From Erodium maritimum (taxonomy: Eukaryota > Streptophyta > Magnoliopsida > Geraniales > Geraniaceae), in assembly GCA_963921825.1 (NCBI GenBank), contig OY997592.1, positions 24,059,432-24,123,431 on the forward strand: a DNA stretch of 64,000 nucleotides, read 5' to 3'. The notes beneath the pieces are model-generated. The model saw only the letters and a program-made list of their open reading frames with translations, was not told the DNA's origin and made no database searches. A program made the position numbers and the translations under genes. Shown here one piece after another: positions 23,211 to 35,320 of this stretch; the stretch's first letter is position 1; each line of letters opens with the position of its first letter.

Positions 23211-24447
23211 TTAGACAGATCTGTACCATCCTGAATTTCTTCGAGATGCACAGTCCTCCCAATGACGTCTTTGGAAACAAAACTTCTTTTCCATAAAGAC
23301 CCCACCCCAAGCGACGAACACCATGTTCTCACTGGGATTGTAGAAATAGTATCCCCTTGTTGCTTTGGGATACCACACGAAGGTGCTTATCTCAGATCTT
23401 GGTTCGAGCTTAGTCGAAACCAAATGTTTCACATAAGCCTCGCAACCACAAATCTTTAGGAAGGACAAAGCGGGCATCATCCCGTACCATTTTTAAAATG
23501 GTGTCCATTCCACACCATTCGTCGAAGCCCGATTCACTATGAATGCGGTCGTCTCTAGAGCAAAACCCCTAAAAGAGATTGGGAGATCAGTCCAACTAAT
23601 CATGGAACAGACCATTGTCTAACAATGTCCGATTTCTCCGTTTGGCTACACCTTTCAACTACAGTGACCTAGGAGGAGTCCATTTCAAAAGGATCCCATT
23701 CTCTTTTAGATGATCTAATAACTCTGTGGTCAAGTATTTTCCACCTCGATCCAATCGAAGTGCCTTAATACCTTTGTCGAGCTGGTTTTCTACTATAGTC
23801 TTAAACTCTTTGAATTTATCAAAAGCTTCAGACTTATGTCTCACCGAATAGACATAACCATATTTACTGTAATCATCAGTAAATGTGATAAAGTAGCTAA
23901 AACCCCTCCTGGCAAGTGAACTTATTGGTCTACACACATTCGAGTGTATCAACCCCAATAATTCACCCGCCCTTTCATCGCGATCGATAAAGGGAACTTT
24001 AGTCATTTTTCCCATCAAACAAACCTTGCACCTATCGATCGAATGGAATTCGAATGAACCTGAAAGCCCGCACTTCTGAAGTGCTGATAGGCGCTTCTTG
24101 TTTATGCGACCCAAATGACAGTACCATAACAGAGTTAGGTTTAAATCGTTGGATTTAGACCTCTTGGTATTAACGGAATATATAGAACTTGAGGCATTGT
24201 TACCCATATCTAATATGTACAATCCTCCAACCATGTCAGTACTGGTATAAAACATATCATTGCATAGAACATTGAAAACTCCATTTCCAATATTAACATT
24301 ATATCCTTCCTTGTCAAACACGGATACAGATATAATATTCCTACTAAAAGTAGGTATGCAATATACATTATACAATACTAAGACAAGGCCTCTTGGCAAA
24401 GCAAGACTCATGGATCCTACAGCAGTTGCCACAACTCTGAGGTCCAC
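23211..24447 (-). pseudogene. Copia integrase (fragmented)
   Basis: The first frame (24447-23659) has the pre-integrase zinc finger: WYCHLGRINKKRL gives the first His, a second His is not in its usual place, and CKVCLMGKM gives the Cys pair. The catalytic core follows (FITFTDDYSKYGYVY; LRLDRGGKYLT, where the usual E/D-x-G-G is retained). After a break the second frame (23480-23211) carries the C-terminal part (MMPALSFLKICGCEAYVK). At least one frame break separates the halves. Integrase would insert the cDNA; this copy cannot encode it whole. Confidence 0.85.
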
Positions 24448-24457
24448 TTCGTGCTTT

Positions 24458-25077
24458 CTAGACCTCTCCTACTTTCAGCCACCATATATAAGTGCATGTG
24501 TGAGATTCAGTCCTGGTATCTAATACCCATGAATCTTTGGAAGTAGAGAGATGTAGCTCTATAGAGTTAATACCGGATGAAGGCACGGTCCCACCGCCCT
24601 TCCTTAGATCATCCAGGTTTCCTGATGAAGGCGCAGTCCTACTGCCCTTCTTCAGATCATCCAGGCTATTTGATGACGGCGCAGTCCCACTGCCCTTCTT
24701 CAGATCAGCCGTGAACTTCCTGTAATCCCGGTTCCAATGACCAGGCTGTTGGCAGTAGAAGCAGACATTCTCAGGTGTCTCATCTTTCCTGCCAAGTGCG
24801 CATGGGCCCAGCCCTTGCCACTTCCAATTCCCTTGTTGACCATCAGAATATCCTTGGATCCCAGATCCCTGAGATATTCTTCTCAGCAGCTGATGACACT
24901 TCATGTAACTCTGATATGGTCTTAGAGACAGCCTTGTCAAGGACATATTCTTTGCGTTCAGACTTGAGGACTATCCTCAAAAATTCTGTACCAGTCCAAA
25001 TAGTTTGTCCCATTTAGCTTGACCCTGTCAAGAATGGTTTTTAATGACAAACTATTAATGTTCGCTGAATTTGCCAT
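24458..25077 (-). pseudogene. Copia gag and protease (internally deleted)
   Basis: Minus-strand ATG at 25077 starts MANSANINSLSLKTILD, followed by LNGTNYLDWYR, a standard Copia gag start. The frame then shifts and runs from KEYVLDKAVS straight to a late gag segment, so roughly 150 codons of the gag core are missing. The zinc knuckle reads C-x2-C-x4-H-x4-Y, with the last Cys replaced by Tyr. Next are three tandem copies of a 16-residue unit (LKKG-x-TAPSS type, 48-bp DNA repeat, about 24570-24710). The protease motif is SWVLDTRTESH, with D-T-R where D-T-G is needed. The product could neither assemble nor mature normally. Confidence 0.85.
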
Positions 25078-26620
25078 TTGATCTACAACAGATAAAATTC
25101 AATCAGTAAACTGAATAAATTTTATGAAGATCAAGCTTAAACACCAACAATCAATTCTAAACCTTTAGAATCTGAAACCAAGATCCTTGATTCACTCGAT
25201 TAAGCTGAACTAATGCTCACCACTTAATCGAGCTATGTAGGTAGGAATCCATCCAATCACATCCAATGTGACTCCTGGCTAGGGTATGTACTTATGTACA
25301 CGACTTACCCTATCTGTTACCCTAGCTCAACCTCAGGCTAAGAATCGTAGTCGGGTCCACCAATTTTCAACTATGGCTCGTCACTATGTAGGTGCTCCGC
25401 TAATGCGCACGACACCCACATATGTCGTCCAAACCTACTACCCCGCTTTCCCATGGATGCTCCGCTAATGCGCACGACACCCATAGGACGGGGAGGTAGT
25501 AAGGTGTTGATGATTGGGAGGTATCGGACATGACCCGCTTTTACTTGTCCAGTTGTGTTCAAAACTTTGGCACATCCTAGATGCGATGAGCACATCAACT
25601 ACATTCCAAATGCAATGATGCCTCAAATTACATCCAATGTAATTCTTCCTTTGAACCCGTCAACTACATCCAATGCAATGACGGTTCTAAGGGTTCACAC
25701 ACAAGGATTAAAATTCCAATTTTATCTTTGCATGTGAGGTGATATGCTCGGTAAATAAAGTTAAGCATGCAATTCTAAAACACATAGAATTAATCATGCA
25801 TAAACTAAACCAAGCATAAAGCGATAAATGTGCACATAATAGCCCCCTAAACTAACTCCCACTAGCTTCTTGAGCTCCACCGACTCCAAGCCGATGCCAA
25901 CACCCGAAAAGCCACCAAATGACCTTTTCGCCCTTTCTTCATCTTGAGTAAAATATTACAATTTAATACACGACTCGCAGGTCGGGAATAAATAAATATT
26001 ACAAACAAGTGGTTCGACGACCACACCTTGAAAGAATAATTACACGTTACCTCTAACGGCTCGCAGGCCGTGAAAAGCGATAAATAATTAAATTGAGCTC
26101 GGGGCTATTATGTGCACCATGCCAACATCACATCACACATCGTGTTATCAAACAAGAATGTTATCAAACATCATGTGATTTTCCGGTTTTAATTAATAGC
26201 CAAGTTTCGAAAATTTTTGATGCTCGGTTTATCGAAACCGTTCAAAAATGAAACTTTTGAACATTTGATCTTCGAGTTCGTCATGACGGTTCCAAACTCG
26301 TCATAACTAACAAAACGGTTTAGCCTTGGCATATCAACCATCCAATGGTCATGCTTGGCCTAGCTCCGTCCAACGGAGCCCCGTTCGGTCCCGGTTTCGG
26401 CTCCCCGAGAGTCCCGCTCCCGAGACCCGAAAAATCAAATTTTTTTCAAAATTTCCAGATTTGAAATAATTTTCAAAAATTCATTTTACATGCATTAAAT
26501 CCATAAACAATAATTTAAAACATGTTATCAAACAATTTAGCAAAACAACATGCCAAAAACGAAACTTTCAAGCAAAACCGAAACTTTGAACACCGTCTTG
26601 TGAATCCCGAAGGTAGCACG
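25078..26620 (-). other. Copia 5' leader, non-coding
   Basis: 1.5 kb between the primer site and the gag ATG. It contains two copies of GCTCCGCTAATGCGCACGAC about 64 bp apart (25394 and 25458) and several CATCCAATG(T/C)AAT-like repeats (about 25595-25685). It holds no convincing frame. A long structured leader in this position is expected to carry packaging and translation signals, but none can be assigned. Confidence 0.6.
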
Positions 26621-26632
26621 GCTCTGATACCA
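26621..26632 (-). promoter_or_regulatory. Copia primer binding site, tRNA-Met type
   Basis: On the minus strand it reads TGGTATCAGAGC, one base from the LTR end. It is an exact match to the common tRNA-Met site. Confidence 0.92.
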
Positions 26633-26633
26633 C

Positions 26634-28319
26634 TGTTGGGTCTCGAGGTAGGGTTGGAGATGAACCAACTCGCAGCGGAAAATCAATGAAAACCAAGAGA
26701 CGATTAAAACCATGAAACAACTAACAAAGAATGGATTCACAAGAGAAAAATTCAGCACTAGTTCTTACCAAAACAAGAACACCGGTTAACGAATGATTGG
26801 CTTGAGTCTCCAAGACGCCTACGTATCCACATGGGAATCAAAGCCACGTAGTTCTTCTCTTTGAGGACTCAAGAACACAAACATGGAGGTGGAAACTAGC
26901 CAAACCCGAAATGGCCATGGAAGAGGGAGAGAAAATGTGTTTCCTATTCTTGTCTTGTGTTTGTTATGTTGGAAAAAGATGACTTAAACATAACAAAACC
27001 CATACTTGTCCAACTAAAGGCATGGGACAAGTATGGTGTCAAGTAAGGTGTAAATAGGACAAAGTATGGCAAGACAAGATTGGGTTAGGTGGTGAATCAC
27101 CAACACCTTAATCCTTGTCTTGCTTACTTAGTACTAATTAATCAAGACTTGATTAATTAGTTCCATGGGCCTTGGTTGCATGGGCCTTTCATGGGCCTCT
27201 TGGAACATGGCCCGTGGCCATTTCCAACGAGGTCCCGTGATTCGCTCATCGCCTCCAAGCCTTCCATACCGGAAATGTCCAACATTATCCGACGCGATCA
27301 ATCCCAAGACTCCAAGCTTGTCTCGATCCGTAAAGTCCTATTCACTTACGGGCACATGACCCAAAACCCAGTTTTGGTCATGTCCCGAGACAACTCCCTT
27401 TTGGCCATTCTCCATAAATGTGTCAATGAGTTTCATCCTCCGGTGTGACCCTTAGGTTATGCATGTCAATAGATCAACGTAAAATCCCATTTTACTTGAT
27501 CCTATTTAAGTGGCAACTAACGAGACTTTAGTATTGCCTGACACTGCATAGCGAATCGACCCTGTCGATTCTAACCTTTCCGTCGTCCCTGTCATTATCC
27601 TTTTATCTCCGATATCCTGATTGAGATAAGGCATAGAGCCGTCATCCTTATTATTCTCAATCACCGTTCCTTGATATGTGAGATGACTGAAGATATGATA
27701 CCCAGTATCATGTGCATGGCCATGCTATTCTTCCAGTCACTCTCGATCAAGCGGCCGAGAACCGATATCTTTCCCATACCTTAGTATGAGGGATAAATCC
27801 CTTAGCCGTCTTTCGTGTCACTCATGTAGCCCATCCCCAAGCCAATCCTGGCCGTTATGGAAGCCCTGTTACGGACAACGTTAGGCTCAGGTCAAACAAG
27901 GTTGTTGACTACATAGCGATCACAAAGACTCCTTGGTCTAAGGATACATGACAAGCTACAACACTGAATATGTTCATGACTTAATCTATGGCACATATTC
28001 AGGGCGGGTCGTCCAATATCATGTCCCACATGATATCTATGATCAGACTCCGGAATCTCATTCCAATGACTAACAGAACGTAAGCCATAAAGAGCCATCT
28101 TTCATACTAGTCGCTTCTAGTGAAGCTTTGTTGACTAGGGACCCATCGAGTGTGATCTATCTCGATCTATGGTTCTATTCGCATGGTGGGCATAGATCAG
28201 AGCACACATCGATATATTACTCCAACACATAAGTAATATAAAGCCGCTTTAATTTTATTGCTAACGATGATATATACATTTGGACATTTAGGATTGAACT
28301 ACGGGCACTAAGACTAACA
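26634..28319 (-). repeat. Copia 5' LTR
   Basis: Upstream LTR of the minus-strand element, adjoining the primer site at 26621-26632. It is identical to the 3' LTR by eye except for one missing C near 27317. Confidence 0.95.
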
Positions 28320-29440
28320 TCACAGTAGTGAAAAATGATAACAATTAATTAATCCCAACTAGGACCGTTACAGGATGGATAGTATGCATCGATTATAGGA
28401 AATTAAATGATGCCACCCGTAAGGACCATTTTCCCCTACCTTTTATCGATCAAATGTTAGAGAGATTAGCAGGACATGACTATTATTGCTTTTTAGATGG
28501 ATATAGCGGGTATAACCAAATTTCCATAGACCATAAAGACCAAGAGAAAACCACTTTTACTTGTCCTTATGGTACATTTTCATATAGGAGAATGCCATTT
28601 GGTTTATGCAATGCTCCCGCTCCATTTCAAAGATACATGCTTGCAATATTTCATGACATGGTAGGCACATATCTAGAAGTGTTCATGGATGATTTTTCTT
28701 TGTTTGGTTCCTCATATGATAACTGCTTAAGTAATTTGGATGTTGTATTAACAAGGTGTGAAGAATCAAATCTGGTGCTTAATTGGGAAAAATGTCATTA
28801 CATGGTTACACAGGGAATAGTCTTAGGACATAAAATTTCCTCAAAAGGGATTGAGGTAGACATAGCTAAGGTGGATGTAATTGGGAAATTACCTCCGCCT
28901 GATTCAGTAAAACGAGTTAGGAGCTTTCTAGGACATGCAGGCTTTTATCATAGATTCATAAAGGGATTTTCAGAACTATCTAAACCATTAAGTAATTTAC
29001 TTGTTAAGGATATTCCTTTTGTTTTTTATGATGCTTGTCTAACTGCTTTTAAAACTCTTAAAGAGAAGTTAGTAAATGCACCTGTTATGGTAAGCCCCGA
29101 TTGGTCTGTACCTTTCGAACTCATGTGTGATGCTAGTGATCTAGCTATTGGGGCTGTCCTAGGACAGAGAAAAGACAAGGTATTCCATACCATTTACTAC
29201 GCTAGTAGAGTAATGAATGAAGCTCAGGTAAATTACGCTACAAATGAAAAAGAATTACTTGATGTAGTATTTTCATGTGAAAATTTTCATTCCTATCTAA
29301 TCTTGTCTAACGTAATAGTATATACTGATCATGCTGCCCTGAAATATTTGCTAAATAAAAAGATGCGAAACCCAGATTACTGCGATGGATTCTTTTGTTG
29401 CAGGAATTTGATTTGGAAATTAAGGATAAGAAAGGGGTAG
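28320..29440 (+). pseudogene. Athila RT and RNase H, resumed after the Copia
   Basis: After the TCACA duplication the frame continues (ITVVKNDNN), meets a TAA, then reads TGWIVCIDYRKLN. A 328-codon open frame from 28454 holds the RT core, with FMDD at its residues 77-80 as the catalytic box and FGLCNAPAPFQR before it. RNase H begins at about FELMCDASDLAIGAVLG (29117 onward). The frame ends at 29440 while a second frame takes over from 29395 ([22 protein letters not shown]), so a frameshift lies near 29395-29440. Confidence 0.88.
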
Positions 29441-30850
29441 AAAATGTAGTTGCTGATCACCTGTCTAGGATTGAAAATCCTTACGAAAACACTAAAATGC
29501 CTATAAATGAGGGGTTCCCTGATGAACACCTCTATAAAGTAGATGACCAAAAAGTCCCATGGTTTGCACATTTTGCAAATTATTTGGTTTCAGGGATCGT
29601 ACCCAGGGATCTAACATCCCACCAGAAAAAGAAATTCATACATGATGCAAAAGATTATATATGGGATGATCCTCTGTTGTTTAAGGCTTGTGCAGATCAA
29701 ATGATAAGGAGTTGTGTACCCGACTCTGCAATCCAAGAGATCCTCTTCCACTGTCATGGGGGAGGAGTAGGAGGGCATTTTGGTCCTACCAGAACAGCCC
29801 GTAAGGTGCTTCAATCAGGTTTCTATTGGCCTACACTCTTTCATGATGCATATGTATATGTCAAATGATGTGATCGATGCCAGCGCACAGGTAATATCTC
29901 TAGGAGGCAAGAGATGCCAATGAACATCTCTCTTGAGGTAGAATTATTTGATCTTTGGGGAATTGATTTTATGGGACCTTTTCCACGTTCGAATAGTAAT
30001 GAATATATTCTTGTGGCTGTGGATTATGTATCCAAATGGGCAGAAGCAGTGGCTCTGCCCACAAATGACCATAAACCGATATTAGCCTTTTTAAAGAAAA
30101 AACATTTTTCCCCGGTTTGGTGTACCTAGGGCAATAATTAGTGATGGTGGAAAACATTTCTCTAACAAATATTTTTGGAAACTTTTAGCTAGCTATGTAG
30201 TCGACCATCGATTGGCCACACCCTATCATCCCCAAACTAGTGGTCAAGTAGAAGTGACCAATAGGGAACTAAACAACATCTTGGAAAAGACCGTCAATGC
30301 ATCTAGGAAGGATTGGTCTACCAAGCTTGATGATAATCTCTGGGCTTACAGAACTGCATTTAAAACCCCTATTGGTTGTTCACCTTATAGACTTGTGTAT
30401 GGGAAATCTTGTCATTTGCCTGTTGAATTAGAACATAAAGCTTTTTGGGCAATTAAATTTCTTAACTTTGATCCCCTAGCTTGTAGTCCAATTATAGTAG
30501 TACAGATAAATGAATTGGAGGAATTCCAATCTCACGCATACTACAATGTTGCACTGTACAAGGAGAGAACAAAGGCATGGCATGACAAGAACATCAATCC
30601 CAGAGAATTTAAAGAAGGGGACCGGGTTTTGCTCTATAATTCTAAACTTAAGCTCATAGCTGGTAAGCTCGTTTCAAAGTAGAGTGGGCCTTTTCGGGTG
30701 TTGAGGGTTCTCTCTAAGGGAGCCGTCGAGATCACCGATGGTAAACAGGCCCCATTTTTAGTGAATGGGCATAGAATCAAGCACTACTACGGTGGTATAA
30801 TTGGGAATCAGGAAATATTTTTCCTACAAGAGCCTGAAGTTGAGGTGTAG
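29395..30850 (+). pseudogene. Athila integrase (several breaks)
   Basis: 29395-29868 carries the end of RNase H and the integrase zinc finger ([12 protein letters not shown]), then a TGA just before the Cys pair (CDRCQRTG). 29914-30129 holds the first core aspartate ([11 protein letters not shown]). A frame change near 30120 follows, then [10 protein letters not shown] with the second aspartate and the last catalytic Glu ([10 protein letters not shown], about 30245-30274). 30212-30682 runs to the C-terminal region, where TAG (30680-30682) replaces the Trp usual before SGPFRV; the same frame then continues to a stop at 30848-30850. Confidence 0.85.
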
Positions 30851-30903
30851 AGGCGGCCTAAGCCGCCTTTAAGTCGAGCCAACGACTTTAAACAAAGGCT
30901 CTT

Positions 30904-30920
30904 CTCGGGAGGCAACCGAG
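30904..30920 (+). other. Athila post-pol hairpin 1 (GAGGCAA loop)
   Basis: CTCGG-GAGGCAA-CCGAG forms a perfect 5-bp stem, 54 bases after the pol stop. It is preceded by AACGACTTTAAACAAA. The same arrangement with a different stem recurs at 33387-33404. Its role is unknown; being just downstream of pol it could serve RNA processing, packaging or expression of the downstream ORF. Confidence 0.6.
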
Positions 30921-31857
30921 GTTTGTATATTCATTTATTTTTCTTTTTGTTGAGTTGATTAAGGATATATGTCACTGTAGGTACCAAGGTTTGTGGCCTG
31001 AAGGAGAAAAGGAAAAAGAGATAAAGCACTGTTCTGATCCTCAGAGTCATACGGAAAGGGCCACTCAGATGGCCTCCGTGTGACACGGAACGGATGCCAA
31101 ACCGGGCCGCTAAGAAGCCCGTCAGGGGCTGCAAAATGGGTCGGTACGGGGCCCTTTACAGGTCAACCGAAGGGCCGGAGAGTGATACGGTACGGGTGAT
31201 CTACCAAGCCGTATTGCGATACGGACCAGGCCTCCAAACGGGCCGGTCTGTCGATCGTATCGGATGACATGCCGTGCTGCACCAATGGGCCTTCCCTTTA
31301 CCTGATCTCTTCCCTAAACACCTCAACCACTACTCCTTTTCCCCTTACCTTATCTCCTTCGTCTCAAACACCCTATCCTTCTACCTCCATCACTTCAACC
31401 TTCATCTTTATCAACAAACCCCACACCTCATCTTACCTCCCCCCTCTAAACCTCTCCTCAATAGCTACAGCCACCACCCAACCGGACCGAAGGTCCATCC
31501 GAGCCCTAAGTAAGATTTCTGGTACGAACAGCAGCACCGTCCGCCCTCAGCTCCGTCCCGTCCAGTGATACGGAAAGTGTCGATCTCTGGCCCGCTCAGG
31601 CGGACGCTCAGTGTCTCCGGCAGCCCCATTCAGTGAAACGTTCCGTACTGTAATTCGGCACGCTAAGAAGCACGGCCCGTACCTTATTCTGGCCCGTCCA
31701 GTGACCTGTTCCATGTTGTTCGCCGGTGCTCTCATCGACCCGCTCCATGTCACTCGCCAGCCCTCTGTGAAAGTCGTTCCGTGCTGCATTCCGGCACGCC
31801 CTGTGACCCGCCCCGTACCTCATTCCGTGCCGAACCAGTGAAGAAAAAAAAATTGAA
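30921..31857 (+). other. Athila spacer with CCGTTCCGTG-type motif arrays
   Basis: No supported gene. 31035-31260 and 31555-31845 are rich in short motifs such as GATACGG, GGGCCGG, GTTCCGTGCTG and CCGGCACGCC on both strands, similar in style to the 34-bp repeats in the element's own LTRs. 31300-31510 is C/T-rich (CTCCATCACTTC-like). The open frames here are repeat translations. Confidence 0.5.
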
Positions 31858-33089
31858 ATGTCAGAGACAATCCACTACCAAAGAAAGAGAACTCGAAAGG
31901 GTAAATCAGGGGAAGGATCGAGCTCTCAAGCAAGGAATCAAGAAGCCCTGAATCAACCTGAGCAACCTGTGGAATATTGGATTGACCCGAGTCCACTGCC
32001 ACGACGTCCTCGTTCGCCTGACGCGGATATAGGTACCCCTAGCATTCCTTGCCTTATTTTCAGTGATAATAATATCCGGAACACACGCTCGAGCTTCTTC
32101 AGGGAAGAGAAATAATGACACCCAAGTTTGTCGACTTGGGCTTTGTGCAAATAGGACTCCAGTGCAGGGAGGAGTTTATCAACCGGCTGGAGAGAGTCGG
32201 TTGGTCAACTCTTTCCACTTGGTATCCTCATTCCTATAGGAATTTAACACTGGAGTTCTTAGCGTCATTTCGCATTCAATGGTCCAATAAAGACAGGGTC
32301 GTGTGCTTCCGGTTGTGTGGATGAGAGTGTCGACTCTCCCAAAATGAGTTCGGGATAGCTCTTGGTTTCACTCCCTATGATGGGGACCTACCCGACCCAC
32401 CCACAGTAGGGGACTGCTGGGCACATATTTCAAAGCCTGGGGATGGCTTTAACAACAGTCTGAATGCTACTCGGTTGAAATCCCCGGTGCTGAGATATTT
32501 CCACAGGTTTTTGTCGTACACCATTTTTGGTAGGGCAGACAATGCTCATACTCTCACACATCAGGAGATAAGAGTTGTGTACTGCTTTGAGGTGGGAAGA
32601 AGAGCTCCCTTTGAATTTTTTATCCTGGAGTATTTGGAGGGACGGGCCAAGAAGAAAGATGGAAAAATTGGGTGTGCTGCAATAGCTACCCAACTGGCAC
32701 AATCTCTCGAAATGTCGGATGATCCTCAAGAGGAAGTCATGCCTCTCCTCAATCAGGGGGATTACATAGACAGAGTCATCTTCAGCAAGAAAGAGCTATT
32801 TGAGGGTGTTGGGGGAAATCCAACACTAGAGAAACGAGTGACGGCTATGCATGAGGAGGTGACTATGCTCCGGGCTGAGGTGGCTGACTTGAGACAGGGG
32901 CAGGAGAGGCAGGACAAGACTCTGCAAGACCACTACACTATTCTCCAGAGTCAGTCCACTGATATTCAGTTCGTCCAAGAGAAACTGGATCTCTGGAAGG
33001 ATATGTCGGGCCACGTTGAGTGGATTAGGAGGCAGATGGAGTCGGATTGGTACCATTCCCGTCCTTGGGGATCCTCAAGGGACCAGTGA
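31858..33089 (+). pseudogene. Athila post-pol ORF (env-position ORF), broken
   Basis: Three consecutive open pieces (31858-32115, 32115-32324, 32475-33089) read as one degenerate gene of about 400 codons. It has a basic, Ser-rich N-terminus, a middle with LTLEFLASFRIQW and ATRLKSPVLRYFHRFL that resembles the ORF following pol in Athila-family elements, and a C-terminal heptad-like segment (EEVTMLRAEVADLRQ, about 32852-32896) likely to form a coiled coil. This ORF sits where retroviruses have env, but I see no signal peptide or membrane segment in the readable parts, so an envelope role is not supported. Breaks lie at 32113-32115 and about 32322. Confidence 0.65.
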
Positions 33090-35320
33090 GACCCGCCCAA
33101 AGGCGGGTCATTTATGTATCCTTTTGAATATAGGTGTTGAGTTTCTCCATTGTTATTTTTATATGCATGCTGTGTGTCTAACTGGTTTTCTATGTTGTCA
33201 GCAGTGCTCGGGCGTCATGGTTATGGAGGAGCTCTATCTTTTTATTTCTCGTGTTTTTAATGTGTTTTCTGTCTTTGAGTTTGTGTCTAGCAGGTGCTCT
33301 GCTGATCAGTGGCTTCTGGAGCAATGCTTGGGTGGCTTCTGTGGCCACCCTTTTCATCGAGCTAACGACGCTAAACAAATGCACTGGTTGGGAGGCAACC
33401 CAACACATGGCGTGGGGAGCGAGATGAGAGCAGCGGAGCAGATTCTGGTGCCAAACCTCCTGGAGGTTTTCTCGGGCAAAGAGCTCTCCACCCATCCATG
33501 CACGAGGATATCCACCCTCAGTGCAGTTCACGTAGCGATTCTTCGAGGGGCAGTATCTCTTTTCCTCCTATTTTATATTGTCTATCGCTATTATCTTCTC
33601 GTATGCTATTTGGGGGCCATGAGTTCCTGACTTTCCGTGCTGATAGAAAAAGCATATAGGTTGTGTGAACTGTTTATACCTGCTGATCATATGTGTGGGG
33701 TGTTCATTCGTCATTTATCCATCATGTGCATGTGTAGATATGTGTTTAGAGTCGCACTGGGGACAGTGCTGAGTTTCAAGTGTGGGGTGGGGTATGCCTT
33801 GCATTGCATTGTGTTTTGTTTTGTGTGCTCATGCATCATTTCGTGTCATAAAAATTTGAAAAATCAAAAAAAAATTGAAAAATAAAAAAAAAATCCAAAA
33901 ATATTTTCTTGTGATATGTGAGTATAGTGTAGATGTTCTTAAGATTTCGATGATTGAACTGTCGTAAATGCTAATTTCTTTGCATAAGGTAAAGTTGTAT
34001 ATGGGCATAAATGATTCGAATGAGTATGAAAGCACATGCATTATGTTTAGCTCCGTTCACTCGTTTTTCAAGTGTTTGCTAGAACTAGGTCGATTTTCCT
34101 TGATTTCTATGCATGGTAAATTGAGTCTAGAACTACATGTATGACCCATTCGAGGCGAAATAAGGATAAGGAACATGGTTAATTAAGAAAATGATTTTAG
34201 GCCATCTATGGACCGTTTGAGCCAAAATTGCCTACCTTTACATAAGTATGTCTCTTAGTCACCCCATTTGAGCTTTAGCCTGTCGTTTCTAACCCGAACA
34301 TTATGATCCTATGTGCCTTTCGTTTCTTTGTATATCCTCGTTATTGTTTGAACACATATCTCTTGGCTTAGGTGCTTCATTGAGAGGGGTTATTATTTGG
34401 GATGTTGAGTAAGCGAAAGAAAGAAAAAATTGTATTTATATGCCATTGGGTTGTATTGGGAGAAATTATTAGAGCATGACCCCAAAAAGAAAAAAAATAG
34501 AAACAGAGAGAACAAATATCAAATTTTATATCCCTGTGAAAAATATAAGTATGGGGTAATGCGAGATGGGTTGAATAATGGTGGTATAAGTGTGGATAGC
34601 TAAGGAAAAAAATGAGCAAATTAGTACTACACTTAGCCATTCAATAAAAGAAAAAAAAAGTATTAGAGATTGCAAAATTTGGATGGTGCACAAACGGGGT
34701 TTGGGATGTGTGAAACACTTGTTGGTGTGAGAATGAAGCATTTTTGTCTTGAGATATCTATATGAGCTTCTTTTCATACTCTTTCCCTACCTTTCGCCTG
34801 GTCATACATTACAAGCTTAATTAAAAACCTTTCTGATTCTTAATTAGTTATGATTCCTTACAATTAGTGGAGATGGGTCCGGCATGATAGCGTATGAATC
34901 TCTAAAGTCCAAGTAAAGGGAAAAAGGGAAACACCCGATTATTGTGAATGAAGAAATGCGAGTTTAAAGAGCAGAGTTAATCATTAATGTGAATAGCATC
35001 ATACTTTGTGGTATTCATTAGTCTATATGCTTCTTTGATGAATGTAAGGTTTTGTGGCATGTGACGACTCTGAGGAAATCCTTATGATCCACTGTGCACG
35101 ATTACTCAACCATCACCTATTTTCGTGCCTTTTTGCATGCATCATGTAGTGTGTTTTAGGAATGCATTAGATTTAGGTTCATGCATTGCACGTGCATCTT
35201 TACTTTTCTGTGTTGGAATAAAGGAGGTCCAGACTCCTCCTATCGAGGTGAACCTCGGGGTTTAACGGGGACTTACCTTTTAATGTTTTATTAGTTTGGT
35301 TTTCTCGGGACGAGAAAGGT
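33090..35320 (+). other. Athila 3' non-coding region
   Basis: 2.2 kb without a supported gene. It contains hairpin 2 (33387-33404), a polypurine-like AAGTGTGGGGTGGGG (33779-33793) preceded by CTGGGGACAGTG, then long AT-rich and A-rich stretches (33850-34700). A long non-coding stretch before the 3' LTR is usual for Athila elements. Confidence 0.65.
33387..33404 (+). other. Athila post-pol hairpin 2 (AGGCAA loop)
   Basis: GTTGGG-AGGCAA-CCCAAC forms a perfect 6-bp stem, preceded by AACGACGCTAAACAAA. Compared with hairpin 1, several stem pairs differ on both sides while the loop bases and upstream motif are kept. Confidence 0.6.

Larger units (their letters stand above)
19861..28319 (-). mobile_element. 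Young but protein-defective Ty1/Copia element
   Basis: The 8,459-bp element has near-identical LTRs (1,687 and 1,686 bp; I found one 1-base indel and no substitution). A perfect duplication TCACA lies at 19856-19860 and 28320-28324, a perfect tRNA-Met primer site follows the 5' LTR, and a purine tract precedes the 3' LTR. It reads on the minus strand as gag, protease, integrase, RT, RNase H, which is the Copia order. Gag lacks its middle, the protease motif is D-T-R, RT lacks the Tyr-x-Asp-Asp segment, and there are many stops. It is inserted in the RT part of Athila. Confidence 0.95.

Noticed and set aside
31858..33089. Envelope gene of an infectious retrovirus
   Set aside because: Position after pol invites the idea, but the readable parts show a coiled coil and no signal peptide, cleavage site or membrane anchor, and the frame is broken.
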